40,211 nucleotides of DNA from an uncultured Muriicola sp. (lineage in GTDB: Bacteria; Bacteroidota; Bacteroidia; Flavobacteriales; Flavobacteriaceae), in NCBI RefSeq assembly GCF_947258935.1, contig NZ_CAMYKH010000018.1, positions 5,229 through 45,439 on the forward strand, read 5' to 3'. How positions within the stretch are numbered: position 1 is the first letter of the stretch; every line of letters begins with the position of its first letter. The notes beneath the pieces were generated by a model, which did not search any database, was not told where the DNA came from, and was given only the letters and a program-made list of their open reading frames with translations. Shown piece after piece: positions 26,387 to 34,679 of the stretch. The position numbers and the translations under genes are program-made.

Positions 26387-27715
26387 ATGAACAAGAAAGT
26401 TGCCTTTTATACCCTGGGATGTAAACTCAATTTCTCAGAAACCTCTACAATAGCCCGTAGTTTTAAAAGCGAAGGCTTTCATCAGGTAGATTTTACGGAA
26501 TGGGCAGATATCTATGTCATCAATACCTGTTCTGTAACCGAGAATGCAGATAAAAGGTTTAAAACCATTGTAAAAAAAGCACAAAAATTAAATCCTGAAG
26601 CTTTCCTGATCGCCGTAGGATGTTATGCGCAGCTAAAACCAGAGGAATTGGCTGCCGTACATGGCGTTGATCTTGTCCTGGGAGCAACAGAGAAATTCAA
26701 GATCACGGATTATCTGAATGATCTTAGCAAGAACGACTACGGCACTATCCATTCCTGTGAAATAGAAGAAGCAGATTTTTATGTGGGTAGTTATTCTATT
26801 GGCGATAGAACCAGAGCTTTCCTCAAAGTTCAGGATGGATGTGATTATAAATGCACCTATTGCACCATTCCATTAGCAAGAGGTATATCGCGTAGTGATA
26901 CCCTTCAGAATGTATTGCAAAATGCGGCGGAGATCGCAGCACAAGACATCAAGGAAATTGTGCTCACAGGAGTAAACATAGGAGACTACGGAAAAGGTGA
27001 ATTTGGCAATAAAAAACACGAGCACACTTTTTATGACCTTGTTCAGGCATTGGATAAGGTAGAAGGAATTGAGCGTTTACGTATCTCGTCCATAGAGCCT
27101 AATCTGCTCAAGGATAAGACCATAGATTTTGTATCCCGGTCTAAATGTTTTGTTCCACATTTTCATATTCCCCTGCAAAGTGGAAGTAATGATCTGTTAA
27201 AGTCAATGCGGAGGCGTTATCTACGTGAGTTATATGTGGAGCGGGTGGCCACCATAAAAAATAAAATGCCACATGCCTGCATAGGAGTAGATGTTATTGT
27301 TGGCTTTCCCGGTGAAACCGAGGAACATTTTTTAGAAACCTATCATTTACTCAATGAATTAGACATATCCTATCTTCATGTCTTTACCTATTCGGAAAGG
27401 GATAATACCGTAGCAGCTAGTCTGCCAGATCCAATACCTATGAATATCAGGCAAAAAAGGAGTAAGATGCTCCGTGGTTTGTCTGTGAAAAAAAGGAGAG
27501 CGTTTTACGAAAGTCAGCTGGGGACTCAGCGCACGGTATTATTTGAAAGTGAAAATAAGGAAGGGTATATACATGGGTTTACTGAGAACTACGTAAAAGT
27601 AAGATCGCCATGGGATCCTTCCTTAATTAATACACTACAGGAAGTTGTACTAACTGATATAGATGACGATGGGATGGTCCGATTTAATTTAGTCTCGGCT
27701 GCTATAATTGCATAA
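26387..27715 (+). CDS. mtaB: tRNA t6A37 methylthiotransferase MtaB
   Basis: A 442-residue radical-SAM enzyme that adds a methylthio group to t6A at tRNA position 37, next to the anticodon. The N-terminal UPF0004 domain holds the cluster cysteines Cys12 (LGCKLNFSE), Cys48 (NTCSVTENADKR) and Cys79 (VGCYAQ). The radical-SAM triad is Cys152, Cys156 and Cys159 (GCDYKCTYCTIPLARG), followed by LTGVNIGDYG and HIPLQSGS. A TRAM-like end covers the last 60 residues. The GCKLN motif separates MtaB from MiaB and RimO. I take the start ATG at 26387 (MNKKVAFYTLG), with a purine-rich GGAAGAAGAAA just upstream; ATG 26372 is possible, and GTG 26348 is rejected because it lies upstream of the -7 box. Confidence 0.93.
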   Translation: MNKKVAFYTLGCKLNFSETSTIARSFKSEGFHQVDFTEWADIYVINTCSVTENADKRFKTIVKKAQKLNPEAFLIAVGCYAQLKPEELAAVHGVDLVLGATEKFKITDYLNDLSKNDYGTIHSCEIEEADFYVGSYSIGDRTRAFLKVQDGCDYKCTYCTIPLARGISRSDTLQNVLQNAAEIAAQDIKEIVLTGVNIGDYGKGEFGNKKHEHTFYDLVQALDKVEGIERLRISSIEPNLLKDKTIDFVSRSKCFVPHFHIPLQSGSNDLLKSMRRRYLRELYVERVATIKNKMPHACIGVDVIVGFPGETEEHFLETYHLLNELDISYLHVFTYSERDNTVAASLPDPIPMNIRQKRSKMLRGLSVKKRRAFYESQLGTQRTVLFESENKEGYIHGFTENYVKVRSPWDPSLINTLQEVVLTDIDDDGMVRFNLVSAAIIA

Positions 27716-27718
27716 AAA

Positions 27719-27738
27719 AACCTCTCGAATGAGAGGTT
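27719..27738. terminator. bidirectional intrinsic terminator
   Basis: An 8-bp stem AACCTCTC/GAGAGGTT with loop GAAT starts 3 bases after the mtaB stop. An A-run on its left gives seven T on the minus strand, so it also ends the converging GNAT gene. Confidence 0.85.
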
Positions 27739-27766
27739 AGATATTTTACAAAAGAGAATAGAGCTA

Positions 27767-28060
27767 TTAGATTCGGATCCCTACGGGAAGCATCTCTTTG
27801 TACTGCCTATTTTTTCTTAAAAATCCAGCTATTTGAGGACTGGTAGGAACAACTCTCAAATTCTGTTCTTGTATGTGATGCAGTACTGATTTAATAAAAT
27901 CTTCTCTAAAACCATCTGCTGTAATTTCTTCTGGGATTACCAATTTGGTAAGGAATACTTTACGTTCCTGAGAAGAATATTCAATCTTTGCCAAATGGCC
28001 GTCAACCTTAGTTTCAAACTGTCGCAAGAAACTATTATCAATAATTACTACTTCATTCAT
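27767..28060 (-). CDS. small GNAT-fold acetyltransferase (YjdJ/PF14542-type)
   Basis: A 97-residue protein from ATG 28060 that fits the short GNAT family 'GCN5-related N-acetyltransferase-like'. The sequence ETKVDGHLAKIEYSSQERKV, then TKLVIPEEITADGFREDFIKSVLHHIQEQNLRVVPTSPQIAGFLRKN, follows the family plan of two strands, an acetyl-CoA loop and a C-terminal helix-strand pair. The usual V-P-E-x-x-x-G-x-G-x-A loop is altered here to IPEEITADGFREDF, losing the second Gly, so activity is not certain. A longer TTG start at 28090 is possible but less likely. It is monocistronic, preceded by a hairpin (28093-28115) and followed by a bidirectional terminator. The substrate is unknown. Confidence 0.78.
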   Translation of the reverse strand: MNEVVIIDNSFLRQFETKVDGHLAKIEYSSQERKVFLTKLVIPEEITADGFREDFIKSVLHHIQEQNLRVVPTSPQIAGFLRKNRQYKEMLPVGIRI

Positions 28061-28092
28061 ATAGATAGATTTAGTTTTGGTTTCAGACAAAA

Positions 28093-28115
28093 AAATTACG
28101 AGCGTCTCGTAATTT
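28093..28115. repeat. perfect inverted repeat upstream of the GNAT gene
   Basis: AAATTACGAG (28093-28102) and CTCGTAATTT (28106-28115) are exact reverse complements around a 3-base loop. On the minus strand the hairpin is followed by more T (seven in all), giving it the form of an intrinsic terminator 33 bases upstream of the GNAT start codon. It may be an attenuator or an operator. Confidence 0.7.
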
Positions 28116-28124
28116 GCATTTTTC

Positions 28125-28152
28125 TTAAACAGTTCTATTTAGAACAGTTAAA
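28125..28152. repeat. imperfect 28-base palindrome in the GNAT/hydrolase divergent region
   Basis: The arms TTAAACAGTTCTAT and TTAGAACAGTTAAA are reverse complements except at three symmetric position pairs. The 7-mer AACAGTT also occurs as a direct repeat. It lies between two divergent genes and could be a regulator site; no matching regulator is encoded nearby. Confidence 0.45.
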
Positions 28153-28236
28153 AAACCCCTTAAAAATCCTTGAGGCAGTCTACAAAAGTAATAAAAAAAA
28201 TGCTATTTTCCTAAATATAATACAGGCTAAATCCAT

Positions 28237-28899
28237 ATGACCACAAAGAAGATACATGTTTACCTTATGCCGGGTATGGCTGCCAAAAGCAGTATCTTTA
28301 AGCATATTGAACTACCACATGATAGATTTGAGACGCATCTTTTAGAATGGTTCGTTCCCTCAAAGGGAATGAGCCTAGAAGCCTATGCGAAGAAGATGAA
28401 CTCATATATAAAGCATGCAGATCCGGTATTAATAGGGGTTTCTTTTGGGGGGATGTTAGTTCAGGAAATGGCAAAGCATATTGCTGTAAAAAAGGTGGTC
28501 ATAATTTCCAGCGTCAAACTTCAATCCGAAATGCCCAAAAGACTGGTCTTTGCCAAATATACCCGGTTCCATAAGCTGCTGCCAACCAGTCTGGTAAATA
28601 ACCTTGATCTCATTGCCAAGTATGCCTTTGGTGAGACAGTTACGCAGCGGTTGGAACTTTACAGGGAGTATTTGTTTGTAAAGGACATCTATTACCTGGA
28701 CTGGTCCATTGATCAGATCGTTCATTGGAAGCAAGATCAGTGCGATCCACGGATCGTTCATATTCATGGAGATAAGGATGTTGTGTTTCCCATTCACCAT
28801 ATAAAAAACTGTATCACAGTAAAAAATGGGACCCATACCATGATCATACACAGATATAAATGGTTCAATGAACGTTTACCTGCAATTATTTTGGAATAA
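28237..28899 (+). CDS. alpha/beta hydrolase
   Basis: A 220-residue alpha/beta-hydrolase fold protein. The nucleophile elbow GVSFGG places Ser69 in the standard G-x-S-x-G. The acid is likely Asp in HIHGDKDVVFP (near residue 181), and the base is His in NGTHTMIIH (near 202), so the triad is complete. No signal peptide is seen, so it should act in the cytosol. The start MTTKKIHVYLMPGMAAKSS fits flavobacterial relatives. It stands alone between the divergent GNAT gene and the lytic transglycosylase gene, which has its own promoter. The substrate cannot be guessed from sequence. Confidence 0.82.
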   Translation: MTTKKIHVYLMPGMAAKSSIFKHIELPHDRFETHLLEWFVPSKGMSLEAYAKKMNSYIKHADPVLIGVSFGGMLVQEMAKHIAVKKVVIISSVKLQSEMPKRLVFAKYTRFHKLLPTSLVNNLDLIAKYAFGETVTQRLELYREYLFVKDIYYLDWSIDQIVHWKQDQCDPRIVHIHGDKDVVFPIHHIKNCITVKNGTHTMIIHRYKWFNERLPAIILE

Positions 28900-28922
28900 G
28901 GGAGTTCTATTGTATACCTTTG
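28889..28922 (+). promoter_or_regulatory. promoter of the lytic transglycosylase gene (-33 and -7 boxes)
   Basis: TTTTGG (28889-28894) and TACCTTTG (28915-28922) are separated by 20 bases, a good match to the Bacteroidota TTTG...TAnnTTTG promoter. The ATG is at 28945. The -33 box lies inside the 3' end of the hydrolase gene. Confidence 0.75.
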
Positions 28923-28944
28923 ATTCACTATCAAATTCAACGCG

Positions 28945-29904
28945 ATGAAATTTTTAAAAACAACGTTAATGTTTCTGGGAGTACTTTTTATTGCCAGTAC
29001 TCTTATTTTTTCAGTTCAGCAAGGACATCTTTCTTCTGTCCCGGCTACTAGCGAATCCACTGATCAGAACACCGATAAAAGTGTAGCAGACGAGTATAGG
29101 ATCACCGCTATAGATATTCCTGAGGATTTAAATTTTGCCGGAGAACCTGTCCCGCAGAAAGATCCTGAGATCTTGGAACGTATAGATCGTGAGTTTTTAG
29201 TGAATACTTATTGGCAATCTAATGCAGTGTTGTTAATGAAGCGGGCAAATAAATATTTTCCGGTCATAGAACCTATATTGGCAAAGAATGGGATACCAGA
29301 AGATTTTAAATATTTGGCAGTAGCCGAGAGTGGACTCCAAAATGTGGTCTCACCAGCAGGCGCAGCAGGTTTCTGGCAGATCATGAAGGGTACAGGCAAG
29401 GAATATGGCTTGGAAGTAAATTCGAATGTTGACGAGCGCTATCACCTGGCTATGGCAACCCAAGTAGCTTGCGACTATCTGAAAAAAAATAAAGAACGAT
29501 ATGGCAACTGGACCCTCGCGGCCGCTTCATATAACGCGGGAGCAGGAGCCATCAACAAATATATGGGCATTCAACAGGCTTCGGATTATTATGATCTGTT
29601 ACTGGGGGATGAAACCGGGCGCTATGTATTCAGGATAATGGCGATCAAAGAAATTCTTTCAAATCCGGAAAAATATGGTTTTGAACTAGGAAAGAAAGAT
29701 CTGTATGAGACCGTTCCTACTTTTACGGTGTCTATAGACACCCCTGTTGAAGACTTTGCTTCGTTCGCGATGAACTATGAGATCAACTACAAGATCCTGA
29801 AGAGACATAACCCATGGTTGCGAGAACCTCACTTAAACAATGCCTCGGGAAAGAAGTATAGTATAGAAATACCGAATAAAGGGTATTATTCTACAGCTCG
29901 ATAA
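28945..29904 (+). CDS. lytic murein transglycosylase (SLT domain, MltD-like)
   Basis: A 319-residue peptidoglycan lytic transglycosylase that cuts the MurNAc-GlcNAc bond to give an anhydro-MurNAc end. An N-terminal signal or anchor lies at residues 5-24 (KTTLMFLGVLFIASTLIFS) without a lipobox. The SLT domain spans about 105-235: the catalytic Glu128 is in VAESGLQNVVSPAGAAGFWQIM, with later family blocks ATQVACDYLKKNKERYGNWTLAAASYNAGAGAI. E. coli MltD ends in LysM repeats. Here the last 70 residues (VPTFTVSIDTPVEDFASFAMNYEINYKILKRHNPWLRE) look like the start of a MltD C-terminal region without a clear complete LysM. It is monocistronic with its own promoter and terminator. Confidence 0.88.
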   Translation: MKFLKTTLMFLGVLFIASTLIFSVQQGHLSSVPATSESTDQNTDKSVADEYRITAIDIPEDLNFAGEPVPQKDPEILERIDREFLVNTYWQSNAVLLMKRANKYFPVIEPILAKNGIPEDFKYLAVAESGLQNVVSPAGAAGFWQIMKGTGKEYGLEVNSNVDERYHLAMATQVACDYLKKNKERYGNWTLAAASYNAGAGAINKYMGIQQASDYYDLLLGDETGRYVFRIMAIKEILSNPEKYGFELGKKDLYETVPTFTVSIDTPVEDFASFAMNYEINYKILKRHNPWLREPHLNNASGKKYSIEIPNKGYYSTAR

Positions 29905-29932
29905 ATAAATAACATTTCAAATAGAAGATAAA

Positions 29933-29966
29933 AAAAAGATCTGATGGTATTGCGTCAGATCTTTTT
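29933..29966. terminator. bidirectional terminator overlapping a stop codon
   Basis: A 12-bp stem (29933-29944 with 29955-29966, core GATCTGA/TCAGATC, loop of 10) ends in T-runs on both strands. The TGA stop of the minus-strand TPR gene is inside the stem, so the hairpin serves two converging genes with no spare sequence. Confidence 0.8.
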
Positions 29967-30470
29967 CATTTGTTGCTGCATCATTTTGATTTGCTCAGTC
30001 AACATATTGTTCTTATCCAGTTTTTTGGCTTCCCGTAGCAAGGTAGTTGCTTCTCGTTTTCTTCTCTTTTGCATGGCAATCCCTGCAAGACTCAATTTGG
30101 CCATGGCCACATCGTAGTCCATATTCAGACCAAGTTTTAGGGCTTTCTTAAAATATTTTTCAGCCTGTGTAAGGTTCTTTTGAGAATAAATGATACCATA
30201 CAAATAGTTATAGTATCCTTGTTGTTTGGTGGTAAGGGCCGCCTCCGGATTTTTGATCCGTTCTAACCATTTTTCTGTTCCTGCCATATCTTGCTTACGC
30301 ATTCTTAGAAAAGCAAGTAAAATGAGTTCATTTCTAAAATAAAGGAAGACAAAGATGAGTGAAAGCAAGATCAAAAAGATGCCATTTCCTATATAGCCCT
30401 CTACAAATTGATAGATAGCATAGGCTACAATTAGACCTGTAATGACCAGTTTAAAAATTTTATTGAACAT
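29955..30470 (-). CDS. membrane-anchored TPR protein
   Basis: A 171-residue protein of unknown function. Two membrane spans lie at the N-terminus (about residues 7-24 and 29-46: ITGLIVAYAIYQF, GIFLILLSLIFVFLYF). A cytoplasmic-looking tail holds TPR-like helices: YYNYLYGIIYSQKNLTQAEKYFKKALKLGLNMDYDVAMAKLSLAGIAMQKRRKREATTLLREAKKLD carries the A-x-x-Y-F-x-x-A-L pattern of one clear repeat and a weaker second. Such proteins usually scaffold complexes. It lies 6 bases downstream of the DUF6263 gene on the same strand, so the pair is likely co-transcribed. The stop codon is buried in the terminator hairpin. Confidence 0.75.
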   Translation of the reverse strand: MFNKIFKLVITGLIVAYAIYQFVEGYIGNGIFLILLSLIFVFLYFRNELILLAFLRMRKQDMAGTEKWLERIKNPEAALTTKQQGYYNYLYGIIYSQKNLTQAEKYFKKALKLGLNMDYDVAMAKLSLAGIAMQKRRKREATTLLREAKKLDKNNMLTEQIKMMQQQMKKI

Positions 30471-30476
30471 AAATAT

Positions 30477-31364
30477 TTATTGAATTAATTCGTACGTTAC
30501 TGTGGAGGATATAGTGGTTGGGATCTTTTGATCTCCCAATTGTGCAATAGTAGAATACCCTTTGGAAACCCCTTCAACCTTCATTTTAACGATAAATCCG
30601 GAATTGAGGTCGGTTGTAATACTCGTATCCTGTTTTCCATCTAACAACATGGTCGTAGCCGGTTCTTTTATTTCCATTAGGATAGTTGCGATACCGCTTA
30701 TGATGGCGTTTTTGGAGGTAACAGAATCTAGTTTCCAAACATTCTGAGCAGTAAGTTTGCCTTTATAAGTATTCTCCCAGGTATCACCTACTGTAATGTC
30801 TTTATCAGGATATATGTAGGTCATTTGCTTATAACTGTTAGACAATGCTTCGGAACCAAATTCCTTTTTTAAAGAAGCTTTCATCATATTCAAGGAGAAG
30901 GCGTCTTGAAGTCCGGAAGCTTCTGTCATCTTTACGACCAAACTATCTCCTCCCTGTACTTCCAGTATATCTCCGTTGTTCGCAAGTACAATATGTATAG
31001 GCACATTGAGTAAACTATTGAAAATGCGTGATTGTATGTTATTTGAATCAACTTCCTTGGCATGAATGTCCATTAAAACCCCCTGAATACTGGAGGTCAT
31101 GGTCATGATCAAATCTTCAAAGGTGATGTCAATTGCATAAGAATCAGAATTTTTTTCTACCACCTTAAATTCCATTACGCCACTAATATCATTCAGGATC
31201 TCATGAGAGGCACCTTCAATTTCCTGCACAATGGCTTGTCTTGCTACTTGTTTTACAAGAAATACATCTCCTTTTTTCAGATTGTATTGCAGCTTTTCCT
31301 GGGCCAGAATACCTTGGCACATTGAAGTTACAAAGAGGGAGAGTAGTAGAATTTTAATTTTCAT
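30477..31364 (-). CDS. exported DUF6263-family protein
   Basis: A 295-residue exported protein. A signal peptide covers residues 1-21 (IKILLLSLFVTSMCQGILAQ). The mature part is beta-rich, with EKLQYNLKKGDVFLVKQVARQ at the start, MEFKVVEKNSDSYAIDITFEDLIMTM in the middle, and the conserved region YIYPDKDITVGDTWENTYKGKL near residue 185. These features match the Bacteroidota family DUF6263, whose function is not known to me. It is the first gene of a pair with the TPR membrane protein (gap 6 bases). It is divergent from the L34 gene, and a -7 box (minus strand TACTTTTG) lies 24 bases before its ATG. Confidence 0.8.
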   Translation of the reverse strand: MKIKILLLSLFVTSMCQGILAQEKLQYNLKKGDVFLVKQVARQAIVQEIEGASHEILNDISGVMEFKVVEKNSDSYAIDITFEDLIMTMTSSIQGVLMDIHAKEVDSNNIQSRIFNSLLNVPIHIVLANNGDILEVQGGDSLVVKMTEASGLQDAFSLNMMKASLKKEFGSEALSNSYKQMTYIYPDKDITVGDTWENTYKGKLTAQNVWKLDSVTSKNAIISGIATILMEIKEPATTMLLDGKQDTSITTDLNSGFIVKMKVEGVSKGYSTIAQLGDQKIPTTISSTVTYELIQ

Positions 31365-31387
31365 CAGACCTATTCAATGGAATGCAG

Positions 31388-31395
31388 CAAAAGTA
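31388..31395 (-). promoter_or_regulatory. -7 promoter box of the DUF6263/TPR pair
   Basis: The minus strand reads TACTTTTG (TAnnTTTG), 24 bases upstream of the ATG at 31364. A TTTTGG sits upstream at a short spacing of about 12 bases, so the -33 box is unsure. Confidence 0.5.
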
Positions 31396-31428
31396 CTAAA
31401 AACAATCCAAAATATTTTTCCGAATCCA

Positions 31429-31459
31429 TTTGGCAAAGCAAAAACTCTTCGTATATTTG
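31429..31459 (+). promoter_or_regulatory. promoter of rpmH (-33 and -7 boxes)
   Basis: TTTG (31429-31432) and TATATTTG (31452-31459) are separated by 19 bases, a full match to the Bacteroidota promoter. The ATG follows at 31520, leaving a leader of about 50 bases. Confidence 0.78.
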
Positions 31460-31519
31460 CGCCCAGATTTTGGCAAAATAAATAGGTGCTTTCTACCTGT
31501 ATTACAAAATAAAAATAGC

Positions 31520-31678
31520 ATGAAAAGAACATATCAACCGTCCAAACGCAAGCGCAGGAACAAACATGGATTTAGGGAGCGTATGGCTTCAGTAAACGGA
31601 AGAAAAGTTCTTGCCAGAAGGAGAGCTAAAGGAAGAAAAAAACTTTCTGTTTCCTCAGAGCCGAGACACAAAAAATAA
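31520..31678 (+). CDS. rpmH: 50S ribosomal protein L34
   Basis: A 52-residue ribosomal protein: [20 protein letters not shown], then [22 protein letters not shown], the invariant L34 sequence. The open frame extends upstream to 31430, but that extension lies over the promoter and is not coding. The start is ATG 31520. It is not next to rnpA or dnaA as in many bacteria; here it stands alone with its own promoter and terminator, 93 bases before carB. Identification is certain. Confidence 0.98.
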   Translation: MKRTYQPSKRKRRNKHGFRERMASVNGRKVLARRRAKGRKKLSVSSEPRHKK

Positions 31679-31699
31679 TGATTGAAAATCAACAATATC

Positions 31700-31735
31700 A
31701 AGGTGTTACTTTTTTAAAGTAGCACCTTTTTTTTT
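31700..31735 (+). terminator. intrinsic terminator of rpmH
   Basis: A 12-bp stem with one G-T pair (31701-31712 with 31716-31727, loop TTT) is followed by a run of eight T, 22 bases after the L34 stop. Confidence 0.88.
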
Positions 31736-31771
31736 ATCAAATAATTACTAAACGCTAAGAATAAGGAAGTT

Positions 31772-34624
31772 ATGCCAAAAAGAGAAGACCTCAAGTCTAT
31801 TTTAATTATTGGTTCTGGCCCCATCATTATTGGGCAAGCATGTGAATTTGATTATTCGGGTTCGCAGGCTTTACGGTCATTGCGTGAAGATGGAATTGAA
31901 ACCGTCCTGATCAATAGTAATCCTGCCACTATTATGACGGATCCTTCCATGGCAGACCATATTTACCTTCTCCCTTTAACCACTAAATCTATTATTGAGG
32001 TACTCAAAAAGCATCCAAATATTGATGCCGTGTTGCCTACCATGGGCGGACAAACGGCACTCAACCTTTGTATTGAAGCAGGAGATAAGGGCATTTGGGA
32101 AGATTTTAATGTTCAGATCATTGGGGTAGACATAGACGCGATCAATATCACCGAAGACCGGGAGAAATTTCGCAAATTAATGTTGGAAATAGGAGTGGGG
32201 ATGGCACCTCAAGCTACGGCCACTTCATTCCTGGAAGGAAAGGAAATTGCACAGGAATTTGGATTTCCACTTGTAATCAGAGCTTCCTATACTCTGGGTG
32301 GTGCGGGTGCATCCATAGTGTATAAGCCCGAAGATTTTGACGAATTACTCAGCAGAGGTCTGGAAATATCTCCCATTCATGAGGTAATGATAGACAAGGC
32401 CCTCATGGGTTGGAAGGAATATGAATTGGAACTGCTCAGAGATAACAATGACAACGTAGTCATTATTTGTACGATAGAGAATATGGATCCCATGGGAATC
32501 CATACCGGTGATTCAATCACCGTAGCCCCTGCAATGACATTATCTGACCGTACTTTTCAACGTATGCGAGACATGGCCATTCACATGATGCGGAGCATAG
32601 GAGATTTTGCCGGAGGTTGTAATGTACAGTTTGCGGTGAGTCCGGATGAAAAGGAAGATATTATTGCCATAGAAATTAACCCACGAGTATCACGCTCTTC
32701 AGCACTTGCCTCTAAAGCAACCGGATATCCCATAGCCAAGATCGCTGCCAAACTGGCTATTGGATATTCACTGGATGAGTTGGAGAACCAGATCACAAAA
32801 TCGACTTCTGCCTTGTTTGAACCAACTCTAGACTATGTGATCGTAAAGATTCCTCGATGGAACTTTGACAAGTTTGAAGGATCGGACAGAACGCTGGGTC
32901 TGCAGATGAAATCGGTTGGCGAGGTAATGGGAATAGGGCGATCCTTTCAGGAAGCCCTGCACAAGGCTACCCAATCACTGGAGATAAAACGAAATGGTTT
33001 AGGTGCCGATGGGAAAGGATATACCAACTACGAGCAGATCATCAGTAAGCTTACTATTCCCAGTTGGGACAGGGTCTTTGTAATCTATGATGCAATACAG
33101 TTAGGGATACCACTTAGCAGGATCCATGAGATCACCAAGATAGATATGTGGTTTCTGAAGCAATATGAGGAACTGCACTTTTTGGAACAGGAAATATCCA
33201 AATACACGGTGGAGAACTTGCCAAAAGAACTACTGTTAGAAGCCAAGCAAAAAGGATTTGCAGACAGGCAGATTGCCCATATGCTCGACTGTTATGAAAG
33301 TGAAGTTCATAAAAAGAGGACCTTTCTAGGCATTAACCGGGTTTATAAATTGGTAGATACCTGTGCGGCAGAATTCAAGGCAATGACCCCCTATTATTAT
33401 TCAACATTTGAGGAAGAGATAGAGACTGCCGATGGAAATCGATATGTGGCGAACGATAGTGAGGTAACGGAAAAGAAAAAGATCGTGGTTTTGGGTTCTG
33501 GTCCGAATAGGATAGGACAGGGAATCGAATTTGATTACTGTTGTGTTCACGGGGTCCTGGCTGCTGCTGAGTGCGGTTATGAGACGATTATGATCAATTG
33601 TAACCCGGAAACAGTTTCAACTGATTTTGATACGGCAGACAAGCTTTATTTTGAACCTGTATTCTGGGAACATATTTACGATATTATTCTACATGAAAAG
33701 CCGGAAGGCGTTATTGTGCAATTAGGTGGCCAAACTGCTCTTAAACTTGCCGAGAAACTAGACAAATACGGAATAAAGATCATGGGGACCAGCTTTAAGT
33801 CGCTCGATCTCGCCGAAGATCGCGGTAGTTTCTCCAGACTACTCCAGGAAAACAATATTCCTTACCCGGAATTTGGGGTGGCAGAAACTGCGGATGAAGC
33901 CCTGGCTTTATCTGATGAACTGAATTTCCCTCTTTTGGTGAGACCATCCTATGTGCTGGGAGGCCAGGGAATGAAAATTGTCATCAACAAGCAAGAATTG
34001 GAATCGCACGTGGTTGACCTGCTCCAAAAGATCCCTAATAATAAATTGCTGCTAGATCACTACCTGGATGGGGCTATAGAAGCAGAGGCAGATGCCATTT
34101 GCGATGGGAAAGAGGTATACATTATTGGCATCATGGAACATATAGAGCCCTGCGGGATCCACTCCGGAGATTCTAATGCTACCTTGCCACCTTTTAATTT
34201 GGGTGAATTTGTAATGCAGCAGATCAAGGATCATACAAATAAGATCGCCTTAGCCCTGAATACCGTGGGACTTATAAACATACAATTTGCTATTAAAGAC
34301 GACATTGTGTACATCATTGAAGCAAACCCAAGGGCATCCAGAACGGTTCCATTTATTTCCAAAGCTTACGGGGAACCTTATGTGAATTATGCTACTAAGG
34401 TTATGTTGGGAGAGAAAAAGATCAAGGATTTTACCTTTAATCCGAAATTAGAAGGATACGCAATTAAGCAACCAGTATTCTCCTTTAATAAGTTTCCAAA
34501 TGTGAATAAGAACCTGGGGCCGGAAATGAAGAGCACAGGAGAGAGTATTCTATTTATTGACAGCCTGAAGGACGACGAATTTTACAATCTGTATACAAGA
34601 AGGAAGATGTACCTAAGTAAGTAA
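31772..34624 (+). CDS. carB: carbamoyl-phosphate synthase large subunit, short form without MGS domain
   Basis: A 950-residue CarB that makes carbamoyl phosphate from bicarbonate, ammonia (from CarA) and two ATP, for pyrimidine and arginine synthesis. Two homologous ATP-grasp halves are present: the first with IIGSGPIIIGQACEFDYSG at the N-terminus, RASYTLGGAGASIV and EINPRVSRSSALASKATG; the second with VLGSGPNRIGQGIEFDYCCVH (near 570), RPSYVLGGQGMKIV and EANPRASRTVPFISKAYG. E. coli CarB has 1073 residues; this protein stops right after the second ATP-grasp half (LYTRRKMYLSK), so the C-terminal MGS-like domain that binds UMP, IMP and ornithine is absent. I recall similar lengths in other flavobacteria, so this is likely normal for the group. 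No carA is in the window. Confidence 0.96.
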   Translation: MPKREDLKSILIIGSGPIIIGQACEFDYSGSQALRSLREDGIETVLINSNPATIMTDPSMADHIYLLPLTTKSIIEVLKKHPNIDAVLPTMGGQTALNLCIEAGDKGIWEDFNVQIIGVDIDAINITEDREKFRKLMLEIGVGMAPQATATSFLEGKEIAQEFGFPLVIRASYTLGGAGASIVYKPEDFDELLSRGLEISPIHEVMIDKALMGWKEYELELLRDNNDNVVIICTIENMDPMGIHTGDSITVAPAMTLSDRTFQRMRDMAIHMMRSIGDFAGGCNVQFAVSPDEKEDIIAIEINPRVSRSSALASKATGYPIAKIAAKLAIGYSLDELENQITKSTSALFEPTLDYVIVKIPRWNFDKFEGSDRTLGLQMKSVGEVMGIGRSFQEALHKATQSLEIKRNGLGADGKGYTNYEQIISKLTIPSWDRVFVIYDAIQLGIPLSRIHEITKIDMWFLKQYEELHFLEQEISKYTVENLPKELLLEAKQKGFADRQIAHMLDCYESEVHKKRTFLGINRVYKLVDTCAAEFKAMTPYYYSTFEEEIETADGNRYVANDSEVTEKKKIVVLGSGPNRIGQGIEFDYCCVHGVLAAAECGYETIMINCNPETVSTDFDTADKLYFEPVFWEHIYDIILHEKPEGVIVQLGGQTALKLAEKLDKYGIKIMGTSFKSLDLAEDRGSFSRLLQENNIPYPEFGVAETADEALALSDELNFPLLVRPSYVLGGQGMKIVINKQELESHVVDLLQKIPNNKLLLDHYLDGAIEAEADAICDGKEVYIIGIMEHIEPCGIHSGDSNATLPPFNLGEFVMQQIKDHTNKIALALNTVGLINIQFAIKDDIVYIIEANPRASRTVPFISKAYGEPYVNYATKVMLGEKKIKDFTFNPKLEGYAIKQPVFSFNKFPNVNKNLGPEMKSTGESILFIDSLKDDEFYNLYTRRKMYLSK

Positions 34625-34679
34625 GGAAATTTATTTATCAGATTTTTATTGGGTAAACCTCCTTTTTTAAGGGAATAGT

